NCBI GenBank assembly: GCA_963682175.1
Contig: OY821772.1
Location: 47,824,925-47,888,924, forward strand
Source of the DNA: Triglochin maritima
Lineage: Eukaryota > Streptophyta > Magnoliopsida > Alismatales > Juncaginaceae
Length of the DNA: 64,000 bases
Direction: 5' to 3'
Shown here: positions 48,912 to 60,341 of the stretch, piece by piece
Position numbering within the stretch: position 1 is the stretch's first letter
Layout: every line of letters begins with the position of its first letter
Translations under genes and position numbers: made by a program
The notes under the pieces: generated by a model
What the model was told of the DNA's origin: nothing
Databases searched by the model: none
The model's input: only the letters and a program-made list of their open reading frames with translations

Positions 48912-50004
48912 CTACCCGATTGCAGCACCCACGAACTCGCCTCCAGACCCATAACTCTGTGGTCCAGCTTCGTGTCTGCTCCAGGTTATAGTCGGGTTGA
49001 CCGGTAGGAGGTATCCGACTGAGTTTGTATAAAAACCTTCCTTGTTTCCATAAACGCCATTTGGGTTAGGGTTAGGGGTTGGTTCGTCCGAGCGGCCGTC
49101 GCCACCTCCGGGTTGGCTGGTGTTGCCGCCGACGACTCCTTCCACCAGGTTTGCTCTTGTGTTTCTCTCTCCATTTCTTTGTGGCCTGAGATGTGGGAAA
49201 AGAAACCAGCATGAGTTTTTATTGTGACCTTGTTTCTTACAGTTTTCGCAATGCTTGTTTGTTTTGTTTCTGAATCGTCTTTTGTTGTTGTTGTTCCCCT
49301 GAGCTTGGTTGCGACCGACGATGAAGGCTTGGTTGTCAGAGCCCGTGTTGTTGGCATTGTATGGCATGGTTTTTCTTCGGGCTTCCTCACGTTGAATGAG
49401 GCTTGTGATGGTAGCAAGGCTTGGCAGCTTCGGCGCCATTAGGATTTGTGATCTTATTGCTTCATAGCTGGGGTCCAGTCCTACCAAGAACTGGTAGATC
49501 TGATTTTGCTCATACCGGATTTGGATGGTTTTGGCGTCAGTTGTCGGAGGTTCATACACCCGCAGTTCATCCCACCTTTTTCTGAGAGTACCAAGGTACT
49601 CGATGATGGTCATGGAGTTTTGTCGCGTTTGGGAAATTTCTTGCTTGATCTTGAAAATATGTGCGAAGCTGTCTGTCTTTCCATAGTGCTCATTGACCAA
49701 GTCCCATAGTTCCTTCACGCTTTCTTTGTACATGAAAATTTCCCCAATATGTGGTTGCATGGAGGCAATGATCCACGACATGACCTGGTGGTCCATCGTT
49801 TGTCATTCCCCTTGCTTATTCTCAGTCCCTTCTCCTTTTGGCATTTGAGATTTTCCGGTGATGTGGCCGACTCTCCCCCTGCCGCTGAGGGAAAAGGGTC
49901 ACCGCTCGGGCCCAAGAAAGGTAGTTGGTCCTGTTGAGGGACGTTGTGACGAGGCGTTGTGGGTTGGTCATCTCTGGGTGACTTCCTCCGGTGTCGTCCG
50001 ACAT
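48912..50004 (-). pseudogene. Copia gag, broken
   Basis: The likely start is ATG at 50004 (MSDDTGGSHPEMTN, then LNRTNYLSWARAV). The frame changes near 49890 and a TGA lies at 49802-49804. From 49796 a long frame has the gag core (ELWDLVNEHYGKTDS, YLGTLRKRWDELRVYE, QFLVGLDPSYEAIRSQIL) and the CCHC zinc knuckle CENCKKQGHNKNSC. It ends at a TAG at 48912 that interrupts read-through into protease. It would form the virus-like particle. Confidence 0.88.
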
Positions 50005-50148
50005 GTTTGTGAGAGGTTTGTTTGTTTGTTCGGTTTTTTTGTTTGTTTTGGGTTTGGATGTTGGCTCCCTGTCTTCAACCCCCTTGGATGAGGTGAGGCC
50101 GATGAGGAACTCCGAGGGAGTCTGAGGCTGTGAGTTTTCGGATCAATG

Positions 50149-50159
50149 CTCTGATACCA
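50149..50159 (-). other. Copia primer-binding site
   Basis: TGGTATCAGAG on the minus strand, directly after the 5' LTR, complementary to the 3' end of initiator Met-tRNA. The same site occurs in the TRIM at 22396-22406. Confidence 0.9.
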
Positions 50160-50409
50160 TGATGAATTTGGCACGAGAGGATGTAAACAAAGGGATTTTT
50201 GTGTATTATTTTCTATGTTTGATTTACATGATGGTATGTGTATATATATGAGCTGTTTTGATTATATGAGCGTTGTACATGCCAAAGAATTCTGAAGTTG
50301 GTGATTGATTCCTTTCCTTGTATAAATCCGTGATTGTCGTGGCTTGCCAAACTCTGAGGATATGATTGTGCGATGAAGTATCTTGATCCCAAGGATTATA
50401 TTCTCAACA
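50160..50409 (-). repeat. Copia 5' LTR
   Basis: 250 bp, begins TGTTGAGAATATAATCC and ends AATTCATCA on the minus strand. It matches the reassembled 3' LTR except for four substitutions and one indel. Confidence 0.92.
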
Positions 50410-50414
50410 TATAT

Positions 50415-52713
50415 AAATAGAAACTCATTACTACAACTGTGCATATTAAGTTATCAAAAGAAATTGTGCATGTTAAGGAACGCAATGGTTACTTGTCGAG
50501 CGGATAATGTGATAGTTTTGTTTAGAAATTAATCCAAAGAAAAACATGACTTCAGTTATCACCTTACTATTCTGAATATAACTCAATGGGTATGTTGCAT
50601 ACATAGTGTTACTTGTGGATTGTGATGCCTATTTTGTGCATGTTAAGGAAATTAAAATGGTAGTTTGCCCGAATCATAATGCAGAAGTGACGACGATCGA
50701 GGAGTGTGAAAAATCTTAAAGAAAACTAGACCATGCAAATTCACAAACACTAGTATGCATGTACCAAATCAAGCAAAAATTTGAAAGCAAACCACAAGCA
50801 ATCAACCCAAACACCAAGATATACGTTGAAACTCAATTTGGAAAAAAATCATGGGCAGAAACGATTGAGTTTCACTATGGTGTAAACGGTGATACAGGCG
50901 ACAGAACATAACATGGAGATAACATCTTGAAATTAGATCGGGACTCTGGATGGTTACACTTTCGAGTATAATAAACCCTCAATCAATAAACCTTAAGCTT
51001 AACAAGATAATTAATCTAATCTCCATATAAGAGGATACATAGACGAGAGTATATGCTAGCAATCAAATAAAATGAGAGAGCATGTAGAAAAATAAACTTT
51101 CAAGGAGCACCGATAGATATAATCTCGTCCCACTCGAATCTCTAATCTTCAAGTAACATGGACATCACGAATGCTAAGTAAGGGGGAGAATTCATCAGTG
51201 GTCTTCTTCAACCTCTCAAAGTTTCTCTTTTGATGACTCCAATAACTTTCTCAACATGATGACTCCTTGAGCTATGGAATCCACATTAGGTGGCTCTTAG
51301 GAAACACTCCATGATATAGGAATCCACCATTGGTGGCTCTATGGAGGTGGTAGGAGGAATGAGACCATACTTGGTGGTGATTTTTTCACACTTGGTGGAT
51401 GCACACACACTTGGGTGGTGTTTTCCACATCCAAATCTCTAAAGGGTGTTTATATATATATTAGAGCTTATGTGCACATAAGTGGTTGAGAAGAAATGCC
51501 CAAAATAACTTTTAATAAGTCCTATCGTTGCCCAAAATGATCTTTTGTCATTCGGTCAACCTAAGTTGAAGTTCCAATAAATAATGAAATAAATCTGGAA
51601 TATGCAAATCGGACAACGGAATGACTTTCGGTCATCTAAAACTTGGCCAAAATCCAAACGGTCGTCCCAACATGTGAGAACAGTAAAACTCAACCCAACT
51701 CTGTCCAGAATAAATCGGTTGACCAAATTGGTAGAGGTCGACTGTTTTTTGAGAAGTTCAAAAAACCCAGAATTTACTGTCGCCAAACAATCAATCGACA
51801 GTTTGACGATCGGTCTACCGGTCGAGATAAGTTTTTAAGGCACAAAACTAGCAATCTTCCCTTGACTTAAAAATCATTTTTAAGGCTCTCGCAATCTTCA
51901 CATCTTTGCGGTGCCACTCATCTCCCCCAAAACTCCATTAACATAGAGCTATAAAAATCAAGTTCAATGATTTTCGAACTTGAATGTAATGACCGGGTGG
52001 TGAGCACATCAGTTGAACTAGCATCGACCATGACAAAGCTATTGTGTATAACTTCTTGGACCACAAAAAAATACTTCTTCAAAAACCCTTGTCGCGGCCA
52101 AACTCAACCTTAATGGTGGAAAAGCCACGAGTGTTGTATAGTTGCTTCTAAAATAACCGCATTGTTCCCATAACAAAGAAAACACCGGTCATCAGTCTTT
52201 GCCTGTCATAATCTTCCCAATAAACGAGGCTGACCTTGTAGTTGAACCAAATTATAACGGCTTGAGAATAATCCAATTATGTGCAAACCATCGGAACTGC
52301 AGTGGGAGATAGAAAGTAGGCAAGATTAGCAAGAAGAAGTTGCAGCTCATCATACATAAAACTTACTGTCGTCAAATAATCGGTCAATCGTTTGCCAATC
52401 GGTTAACCGTTCCACACAGATTTCAAGACACAAAACTAACTGTACATGTAGATTGGCGGATTAATTGTCAAAGTGGCAAAGTTGGTGGAGAAATGGAGGC
52501 AATTACACACAAAAAAGAAATTATCGAAGTATTAATATTGGGTTTCGTCGTATATGTTCGAGGAACAATTGCCTTGAGCAAATACTAATGCAACGATCGA
52601 TTATCGATGGTCAAACAATCGTTCTACTTATATCAGGTTAATGACCCCTTAAGAAGAATTCTTAAGCTCCGATCAGTACTACATCTTAGAAAACAAGATC
52701 ATATATAAAGGAT
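50415..52713. other. Intergenic DNA with a third palindrome cluster; no gene seen
   Basis: Short frames only. 51550-51840 holds CGGTCAACC, CGGTCATC, CGGTCGTCCC, GAGGTCGACTG and CGGTCTACCGGTCGA, and 52380-52410 holds CGGTCAATCG and CGGTTAACCG. A minus-strand TATA-like stretch lies near 51440. By resemblance to 43378-45543 this may be a decayed LTR, but no ends or target duplication were found. Confidence 0.5.
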
Positions 52714-54029
52714 CACTACTACAGAAAATGTCATATACGTCGGATGTTAAGGCATATACACGTCGGATATCAGCACCCTCACATCCGACGTGTATTCGCA
52801 CGACGTCTATTCTTAGACGTCGGACGTATAGACATCCGACGTCTATTGTCCAAGGAATAGACGTCGGATATTCAAGACATCCGACGTCTATTGTCCAGTC
52901 CAAGGAATAGACGTCGGATATTCAAGACATCCGACGTCTATTGTCCAGTCCAAGGAATAGACGTCGGATGTTCAAGACATCCGACGTCTATTCCTAAACA
53001 TTGACAAAAAAAATAAATAGCATCCTGCACAAACACAAACATACAAGCATATATAGACAATCATTCATTCATTCATTACAAAGAAATGTACAACACAAGT
53101 CTTCAGTTGCCACGTCGAGAATTTCCTCCATGTATCTCATCACGTAGTGTGGGCTGAAAGGAAAGGAAAAGGAAAAAGTTGTTAGTTAGTGTATTAATTA
53201 GGATTTTAGCTAGGTAAGGAGGAGACACCTTGAGGAGTTTGTTGACAATTTTGCAGACCAAGGTCTTGGGGAAACCAAGCGGACGCATGGCGTCGACGAC
53301 GACGTTAATCCTCTTTAAATCTACCTGCAGACAGAGGAAGGTAGGTTTAAAGATGATTGACGCCACCGTCGACGCCATACAATTACTTGTACATCATTGT
53401 TCGGTCATATCGATGTAAATAAAATGCTGAGCAGACCGTATCGCCTTCACATACGCCGTGTGAATATTTTTATCTATCTAATTATTCAAACATAATTAGA
53501 AAAGTGAACACATCATTGTTAGAGGAAATAAACTACAAATGAACAAAAATAAAGTTTTACTTACATGGAATCTGACGTCCCCATAGTGGAACTGTAGTGG
53601 CGGAGGAGATCGCGGGATGGATCGGAGAAATCAGACGGGATGGATCGGAGGAATCAGACGGGATGGATCGAGGAATCGGATCGCGACGGCTAGGGTTTCG
53701 TATTTTCTGTCTGGAAAGAGTGAAAGAAAACGCAACTGTCTGATTTCTTTTAAAGACATATAGACGTCGGATATTGCATATCTCCGACGTCTATTGCCCG
53801 ACGTCACCAATAGACGTCGACTTCTGTGAAGTCCGACGTCTATTCCCCGACGTCTATTGAATATAGACGTCGTATTATAACAGACGGCGTCTATTCCCCG
53901 ACGTCTATTGGGTATAGACGTCGAAGTTATATGAGGCCGACGTCTATTCGATCTTCTCTATATTAGACGTCGGCCTTTGTAACAGCCGACGTCTATTAGG
54001 CGACGAGTATTCCCAATTCTGCAGTAGTA
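52714..54029. mobile_element. Non-autonomous CACTA element 1 with a captured exon
   Basis: The left end is CACTACTACAGAAAATG. The right end read inward is TACTACTGCAGAATTGGG, the expected CACTA terminus with one changed base. Both subterminal regions (52735-53000 and 53755-54005) are packed with TAGACGTCGG and CCGACGTCTA inverted copies, typical binding-site arrays of CACTA elements. No 3-bp target duplication could be confirmed (GAT against CCA). No transposase is present. The centre holds gene-like sequence on the minus strand. Confidence 0.75.
53229..53324 (-). pseudogene. Captured exon resembling a WIYLD domain
   Basis: An AG acceptor (CTGCAG) and a GTGTCT donor-like site bound 32 codons including INVVVDAMRPLGFPKTLV and VCKIVNKLLK. 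The pattern DAMRPLGF..............LLK resembles the WIYLD ubiquitin-binding domain at the N-terminus of plant SUVR-type histone methyltransferases. Upstream in the element are a CCCTAGCC-type leader and an ATG exon (MGTSDSM, 53584 to about 53566) ending in GTAAG. This looks like a gene fragment captured by a CACTA element. The domain assignment is from memory of the family pattern and is tentative. Confidence 0.45.
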
Positions 54030-55091
54030 CCAGAGGGATAGCTAACCAAGCAAAAATAAAATAAAATTGTGAAGCTCCAACAGGAGAGGATGGAGAAGTC
54101 CATTCCACAGGGAGCAGTTTATGACATGCACGTGAGATGATAAAGATTTGAAGGTCCAGTGAGGAAAGGAAATTAAGACTGTTTCCTATATATGTATGTT
54201 CCCCTACAGCCAAGCTAAACACCAAACAGGGTGGTGGCGTGTGATTTCAGTTGCATATATTCCCCAAATATGTGTGTCCAAAGAAACTTCTTTTCGTAAT
54301 AATTCCAAAACATACAATAATGTTGTGCTACGATTGTTGCACAAAACTGGTATTGGACGGCTTAGGATCATCCCAAAACCGTTTAAACTTGGTTTATGGT
54401 GAGAAAGATGTTGATCTGGTTCCATTGTTTTAGATTTGTATGTAACGTTAAGATGTGGCCCTAATGTGATGCTGCAGATTATCAAATAAGTAAATATTGA
54501 GGGAATATTTATTATTGTCTATTTAGGGTTCGTGATTTTTTTGTTTCCTTTCTCATTTTTCATTGTTTCAAAAAAGGAATTGTATATTTTTATATATTAT
54601 CTATTGGGTTTCATTAATGATTCAAATTTCTTTGGTGGATGACTGTGTACGTATAACAAAAGTAGACGTATCCGGAAGAAAACAAACGGTGTTTTCTTAT
54701 ATATGGAAAAACGTAAAGGTTGAAAATATTGGGTGGTTTTTTTTTTCATGTGGGAGTTTCTCATTGCTTTTGGTGATTGATTTCAACGTTATATTGTTCA
54801 ACGTCTATTTTTTTACGTTTTAATATTGTTGTAAGATGAATGGATGAGCTCCAATATATATATGCATAGAAAGTGTTTGGTGATTTTGTTTGGAATTTGA
54901 ATGTCACATGTTTGAGCTAAGCACTATGATATGGGTTTTAAGATATGCATGCAACGTGTTTAGTTAATTTTGTTTGAATTTGAAAAATAGGCTCGGACAA
55001 ATCTGCACACCTTAATATGTTTTTCAATTGAGCAAATCCGATTTCGTTTATTATTATTACTATTGGTTTCTCATTTTGCTTTGGTGGCTGA
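54030..55091. other. Intergenic DNA between two CACTA elements; no gene seen
   Basis: Short frames up to about 93 codons, none recognised. AT-rich with T runs. Confidence 0.55.
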
Positions 55092-55094
55092 TTT

Positions 55095-55917
55095 CACTAC
55101 TGCAGAAAAGAGGATATACGTCGGATGTATGGGGGTATATACGTCGGATATAAGCATTCTCAGATCTGACGTCTATGTGTACGTCGTCTATACATAGACG
55201 TCGAACGTGCTATATTCGACGTCTATTCCTAAAGAATAGACGTCAGTTGTATGTATCAGACGACATCTATACTTAATGAATAGACGTCGACCCTTATATA
55301 CGACTGACGTATATTCTTTAGGTATAGACGTCGGTAAAATAACAGACGACGTCTATTCTTTAGGAATAGACGTCGTCTGATACATACAACCGACGTCTAT
55401 ACATTTCTTCAGGGGAATAAACGTTGGCTAATACAAACGTTCAACGTCTATTCCTAAACCTGGACAAAAAAAATTAATAGCATCCTACACACTTGTATTT
55501 AGTCATCGTATTTGTAATTCATGTACATACATCCTGCACCAAATTCGTTCACAAATACATACACACTTTCATCCACATGTATATACAAGCATACACGCAC
55601 AAACACAAACATACAAGCGTACATACACAAACATAAACATACAAGCATACACAATCATTCAACACACTTGAAATTAATTCATACATAAACAATTGACATT
55701 CATTTTAAAATTGAGATGATTATATTAAGACATAAATTGTATGTTTGTAATACAAGTGAATTTGTTTACAAAAAATAATAGTGATAGGAGAACCTCTTAG
55801 TTCATCAACATATTTGTAATACGACCGACGTCTATTCTATCTTCGCTCAAATAGACGTCGGCTGTTAGAACAACCGACATCTATTGGACGACGAGTAAAG
55901 ATTATTCTGTACTAGTG
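55095..55917. mobile_element. Non-autonomous CACTA element 2
   Basis: 823 bp from CACTACTGCAGAAAAGAGG to the inverted end ...TTATTCTGTACTAGTG, flanked by the 3-bp duplication TTT (55092-55094 and 55918-55920), as expected for CACTA. The left subterminal region (55120-55460) carries many TAGACGTCG inverted copies; a shorter set lies at 55825-55895. The interior is AT-rich and non-coding, with tandem CATACAAGC and ACACAAAC phrases near 55560-55660. Confidence 0.85.
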
Positions 55918-55920
55918 TTT

Positions 55921-58371
55921 TACCATTACATTGTTTGATTTTTCAGATTTCTGATCTTTTCCTGTTCTTTCTGTGTTTCACTTTTACTATTATACTATGT
56001 TTCCTTCTTCTGTGTTTGCATGTACGATTGCTAGCTTGGTATTAGCTAGATTTTCAATAACCATCTCAATTATTCTAAAGAAAATCAAGATTCACTTGCA
56101 AAAGTACTTGTCTTTATTATTATATCCTACGACTTTTGGTTTGAAGACGCACAAAATGCTCCAAAAAATTCATTAATTCGACTTTTTGTAAGGTGGAGTT
56201 ATGAGGTTGAAGAATTAGTAGTACGGTGTTCGTTTATTTATTTAAACATTAATTGTATAAGTACATATATCTTTAGATATCATAAGATTATACGATAGAA
56301 GGTCGCGTAAAGAAGATTCACGCACTAAAAGTGTAAAAGAGAAGTTTTGGGGATTTAAATCTAACTTATGTAATTGCTTTTAGTTTTTAAGTGTCTTAAT
56401 TAGTTTTTGTCTATTGGTGTTGTCCGCTAATGTTATGTTGGATGGTTGTCTTTTGGCAATTTGAACTAAAAATATAATACTCGGTCATCGTTTAATTAAG
56501 AGTCCTAATTAAATTGTAAATATACAAAAGGATGTAATCGTTATTTCCCCCTTTTCTTCTAATTTATATGTTATATTGTTATGTACTGAATCGTAATTGC
56601 ATAATGGTATTAACAAATCTCTAATGGAAATATAATCGTGCAACGCACGAGACTGTTGCTAGTTTTATTCATAGCATGTTTGCTTGTTAAAGCGTTAGCA
56701 TATTCACAGTCATCCATTTGTGGATAATCCATTTCTGTTTGCACTGCTAAGTGGAATACTACTATGTGATCAATTCAAAGACAACATATTAATTTTGTCA
56801 CGAAATATATATGATTATCAACAACATATCACCACCAACATTAGAAGAGATGGTATTCTTGTCGACTTTGATCAGCAAGAGTCAACTCTATCTTTAATGC
56901 TAATGATGGTAGCACTCCTATCCTATGTAATGTCAAGTATCCTGATCTGTAATTATAAGCTAAGAGATAATATATGTATATCAAATATATGATTAAGATT
57001 GACGTACGTTGGGTTTTGGATCGGAAAGAAGGATAGGGAAGTGGTATATATATGTTTGAGAGTCTTATGATGAATGCAGCCAGGCAGTGGTTGGTGTGCA
57101 TGTGATTGTTGGCAGTTGTTGTCTATGGATGCCTCATTCCAACCAAACAAACATATGACATTTCTCCTCCTCTCGTGATTCTCCTTCTGCTTCTGCTTCT
57201 GCCCTTTGATTTGCCATTTTACCCGATGGAATTAGGTTTCTCCTGTTATTTGGATGGTTCTGTCGAATTCACACAAAAATGGAAGAGAAGATTGATGTTT
57301 GAGTTTGGGGAAATATTAATCTATTAATCAGTTTGAGAGAAGAGTTTGATGTTTGATGTTTGAGTTTGAGTTTAGCTCGATCATCTGCCACATGAACCAA
57401 TACCGTTCAACAGGTGCACTCGACTAATACCTACATTTTAGGAGTTTTTTCCTTTTTAAACCGCTTTCACGTGACTGACAGTTGACTCGTGAGTTTGAAA
57501 TATATATTTTTGAAATTAATTTTTTTTTTGAAAACTTTACTTATCCAGAAAGGACTTCAATTTTTTTCAGGACCTTTTGATTTTTGGACTGAAATTCAAC
57601 CTAATGATCTCCAAATCAACACGTACCTGGTTATGGAAAAAGTTCCATCTGTAAAACCAAATTAAACTGAGGATCGAGATTAGTTGGATTGTTGTGGTTC
57701 ACTTGTTGATATACATACGTAATAAATAACTCACTAATGATCAGCTTTAATTTAACAACTATTAGATATATACAATATGAAGACATAGTTGTAAAGTATC
57801 GGATCGATGCGCCTTTAGCCTTTAGGTATGATCAACATGTTAAGGTGCATTAGAAGAAGCAACGAATATGTATATATCGTATGCCCTCACTCACACGTTT
57901 GCACATACATTGGCAGAGATTAAATAAGTATGTTTTTTTTTGTGATATAACAAGTGTACGTAGTTAATTGTGAAAGGGTGTGATGAGGTGGAAGGACACG
58001 AAAAGGTGTCAGCCAAAGAAAGATGCATGGAAGAAGAGAGATTTATTTATTTTAAGATCAGGAGCGTGGGCGGTCCTCATCTCTCTTCTGGATTACGTAC
58101 GTGCATGCCATCTTATTTAGTAATCTAAATATCAAACTAACCCACATTTGAGTTGTCATGTCCATGCCAATTGTTTACCAACAGTTTGACGAATAACTTC
58201 AGATTCTACCAACGACTTTACCTTTTTGCTTCCACCCTTGCTTTCTAAACTTCCGCCCAAAAAATTATTCAATTAAAATTTGTAACTTACATGTTACGCT
58301 CTCATCTTCGGTCTTAGTTGATTATTACTAAAAAATTACCATTTGAGTCAATCTTAGTTTGTTGTTTATGC

Positions 58372-58375
<4 letters not shown>
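55921..58375. other. AT-rich intergenic region; no gene seen
   Basis: Short frames only. Nothing matching a tRNA, rRNA or conserved miRNA was recognised. Confidence 0.55.

Positions 58376-58418
<43 letters not shown>
58376..58418. repeat. TA microsatellite
   Basis: About 21 TA units. A second compound TA/CATA tract spans 58596-58706 and abuts MITE copy 3. Confidence 0.9.
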
Positions 58419-58420
<2 letters not shown>

Positions 58421-58707
58421 CTAGAATTGTTAATGTAACCTATGCAACTATAATTTTAAAAAAGTTACTATTTGAGTATAGTAGTTCTTTCAAATAGTTT
58501 TATCTAATTACTACAATTGGATGCTAGAAAATTGAAGGAAAAAGAGCCAAAAATGAAAGAGTTAAAAGTTCTCTCTCCTAAAGATGAACTTCCCATATAT
58601 ATATACATGTATATATATATACATTTACATATATATACATGTATATATATACATATACATATATATACATATACATATATATACATATACATATATATAT
58701 ACATATA

Positions 58708-58914
58708 GGGTCAAACTCTAGTAAGCTCAGAGTTTATCAAATTTAGTTTTAGCCTCCTACAATCTCACCATTGGATCTTATTTACAGTTAATCTCACCAT
58801 TCATTAGCATAACCCTTTTTTTTCTTAATCTACCTTACAATTTGAAATGAGTGGTGGATATTGTGGGGGCTTAATTTAGAAAAGTTGAGCCCTGGGCTCA
58901 CTAGAGAATTCCTG
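58708..58914 (+). mobile_element. MITE copy 3
   Basis: Same orientation and interior as the copy at 19600 (CAATCTCACCATTGGATCTT, GAAATGAGTGGTGGATATTG) and the same ends (CTCTAGTAAGCTCAG at the left, GGGCTCACTAGAGAATTCC at the right). It sits between a TA/CATA tract and a short TA tract. Confidence 0.82.
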
Positions 58915-60341
58915 TATGTATATATATATATGGCGATTTGTCCACTCCTATTCAGTTTTCACCGATGTCCGTGTAATAGGTTTAGAGTATATATAACTAC
59001 TAATTCACGTAATTGTTAATTGACATTGCAAAAGTATCAAAGTGATCTTCGACCAAGATTGAAGATACCAATAACAAAGTTGTCTAAAAAATATGCACAT
59101 ATGTAGTTGTCTAGTTATTCATTAGTAATCTTTCTAACCTTAAAGCATAAAACACATGTAATAATTAAAGTCAAACATTGAAGTATTTTTTTAACATATT
59201 TGTAGAAATTAAATTAGTGGTAACGTAAATAATACGACGTAAAAGAGAAATTCACTTTTGACATGCTTGGGAATTTTCACAACTGTGTACACATGTACTT
59301 TAATAACCTAAAGGGACCATTTACTCAACACGTACTTTATTATTCTTAACGGATCAAATGCTCAATTGATGATAAAAACTACAAATAATGGATGGTAATG
59401 TAGTGGTGCCATCATAACACCCACCACTATACACCAAAGTATAACATACAAGTCAAAATGCCAACAATATACACCTCAAAATACATTCCAATCTCTTATC
59501 CTTTGGCATATATTTATATTTATAAAAAAACAAAAACATCCATTTATTGATGTCCAATCTATATATACCGCCAAACCGGGCTCCGCCACGTACCCCTCCA
59601 TGTCTTCCACCGGGTTACGTGGCCTCTACCTAGTAAAGGTAAAGCAAGAGAGAGAGAGAGAGAGGACTCGAACGCGAGCGCACGTTATCGCATTATTAGC
59701 CAAGCCACGCATGCACGAGTTCACGCCCCACTCTACTGCCTCTCTCTAACCTGCACCACCTCACATCCGCTAACTTACGCCTCTCGTATTTCTTAAGAAA
59801 AAGAAAAGAATTGCTTTTCTTAGTTCCACAGAGAGATTTGGAAGAGATGATATATTTGTTGGTGTGTTGATAGGAAGAAACGCAATAGTTGGTGAGTTGG
59901 AAGTTGAAGTTGAAGTTGAAGTTGAAGTTGAAGTTGAAGTTGAAGTGTTCTATTCTAGACAAGAACAAGAACAAGAGTTCGAACAAACACAGTCCGAACT
60001 TCAAACTCCCCACTTGCACCACTTAAAAGTCCAAACTTTTGCTTGTTCCAATCCGAATTCGTACGTTTCGAACCCTTCCTCGATTTGGGTCCGACCCATT
60101 TCCTCCTCAACACCGACCCTTCTCACCATCTCCTTGCTTTCACAACCCAAAGTTAGTTTATTTATTTATTTCTCCCAAGAAACAGAGCCCATTTGTTTAT
60201 TTTTGGGTCGTAGGTGGTTGTTAACATTTAGACAAGGTGTTGTGTTGTGTTTCAGACCTTGTTTAGTGTGTATGTGGTTGTGGGTTTGCTTCTAAATCCC
60301 ACCTTTATGAAGGATTGGTGTGTTTGAGGAGAAGAGTTTGG
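58915..60341 (+). promoter_or_regulatory. Upstream region and 5' leader of the DUF547 gene
   Basis: No separate gene is supported. Near 59590-59625 are ACGT-core motifs (CCACGTAC, TTACGTGGCC), a GA microsatellite lies at about 59648, and a GAAGTT hexamer repeat at 59900-59947. The likely transcribed leader runs from about 59700 to 60341; its 143-codon frame at 59864-60295 encodes a Glu-Val run from the hexamer repeat and is not taken as a gene. Confidence 0.45.
59900..59947 (+). repeat. GAAGTT hexanucleotide microsatellite
   Basis: About eight tandem copies of GAAGTT in the probable 5' leader of the DUF547 gene. Confidence 0.9.

Larger units (their letters stand above)
43259..50409 (-). mobile_element. 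Ty1/copia retrotransposon, defective, with nested insertion
   Basis: In minus orientation: 5' LTR 50160-50409, primer-binding site at 50149-50159, gag, protease, integrase, reverse transcriptase, RNase H, polypurine tract next to 45678, and a 3' LTR in two pieces (43259-43377 and 45549-45678). The target duplication is TATAT at 43254-43258 and 50410-50414. The order integrase before reverse transcriptase defines copia. The two LTRs, once the insertion is removed, differ by four substitutions and one indel in 250 bp, so insertion is fairly recent. The polyprotein has many stops and frameshifts. Confidence 0.93.

Noticed and set aside
57070..57150. A miR408-like stretch (GCCAGGCAGTGG... and its complement)
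   Set aside because: The match to mature miR408 is poor, and no opposite arm forming a precursor hairpin was seen.
58517..58708. An open frame of repeated Ile/Tyr codons
   Set aside because: It is a translation of the TA/CATA microsatellite.
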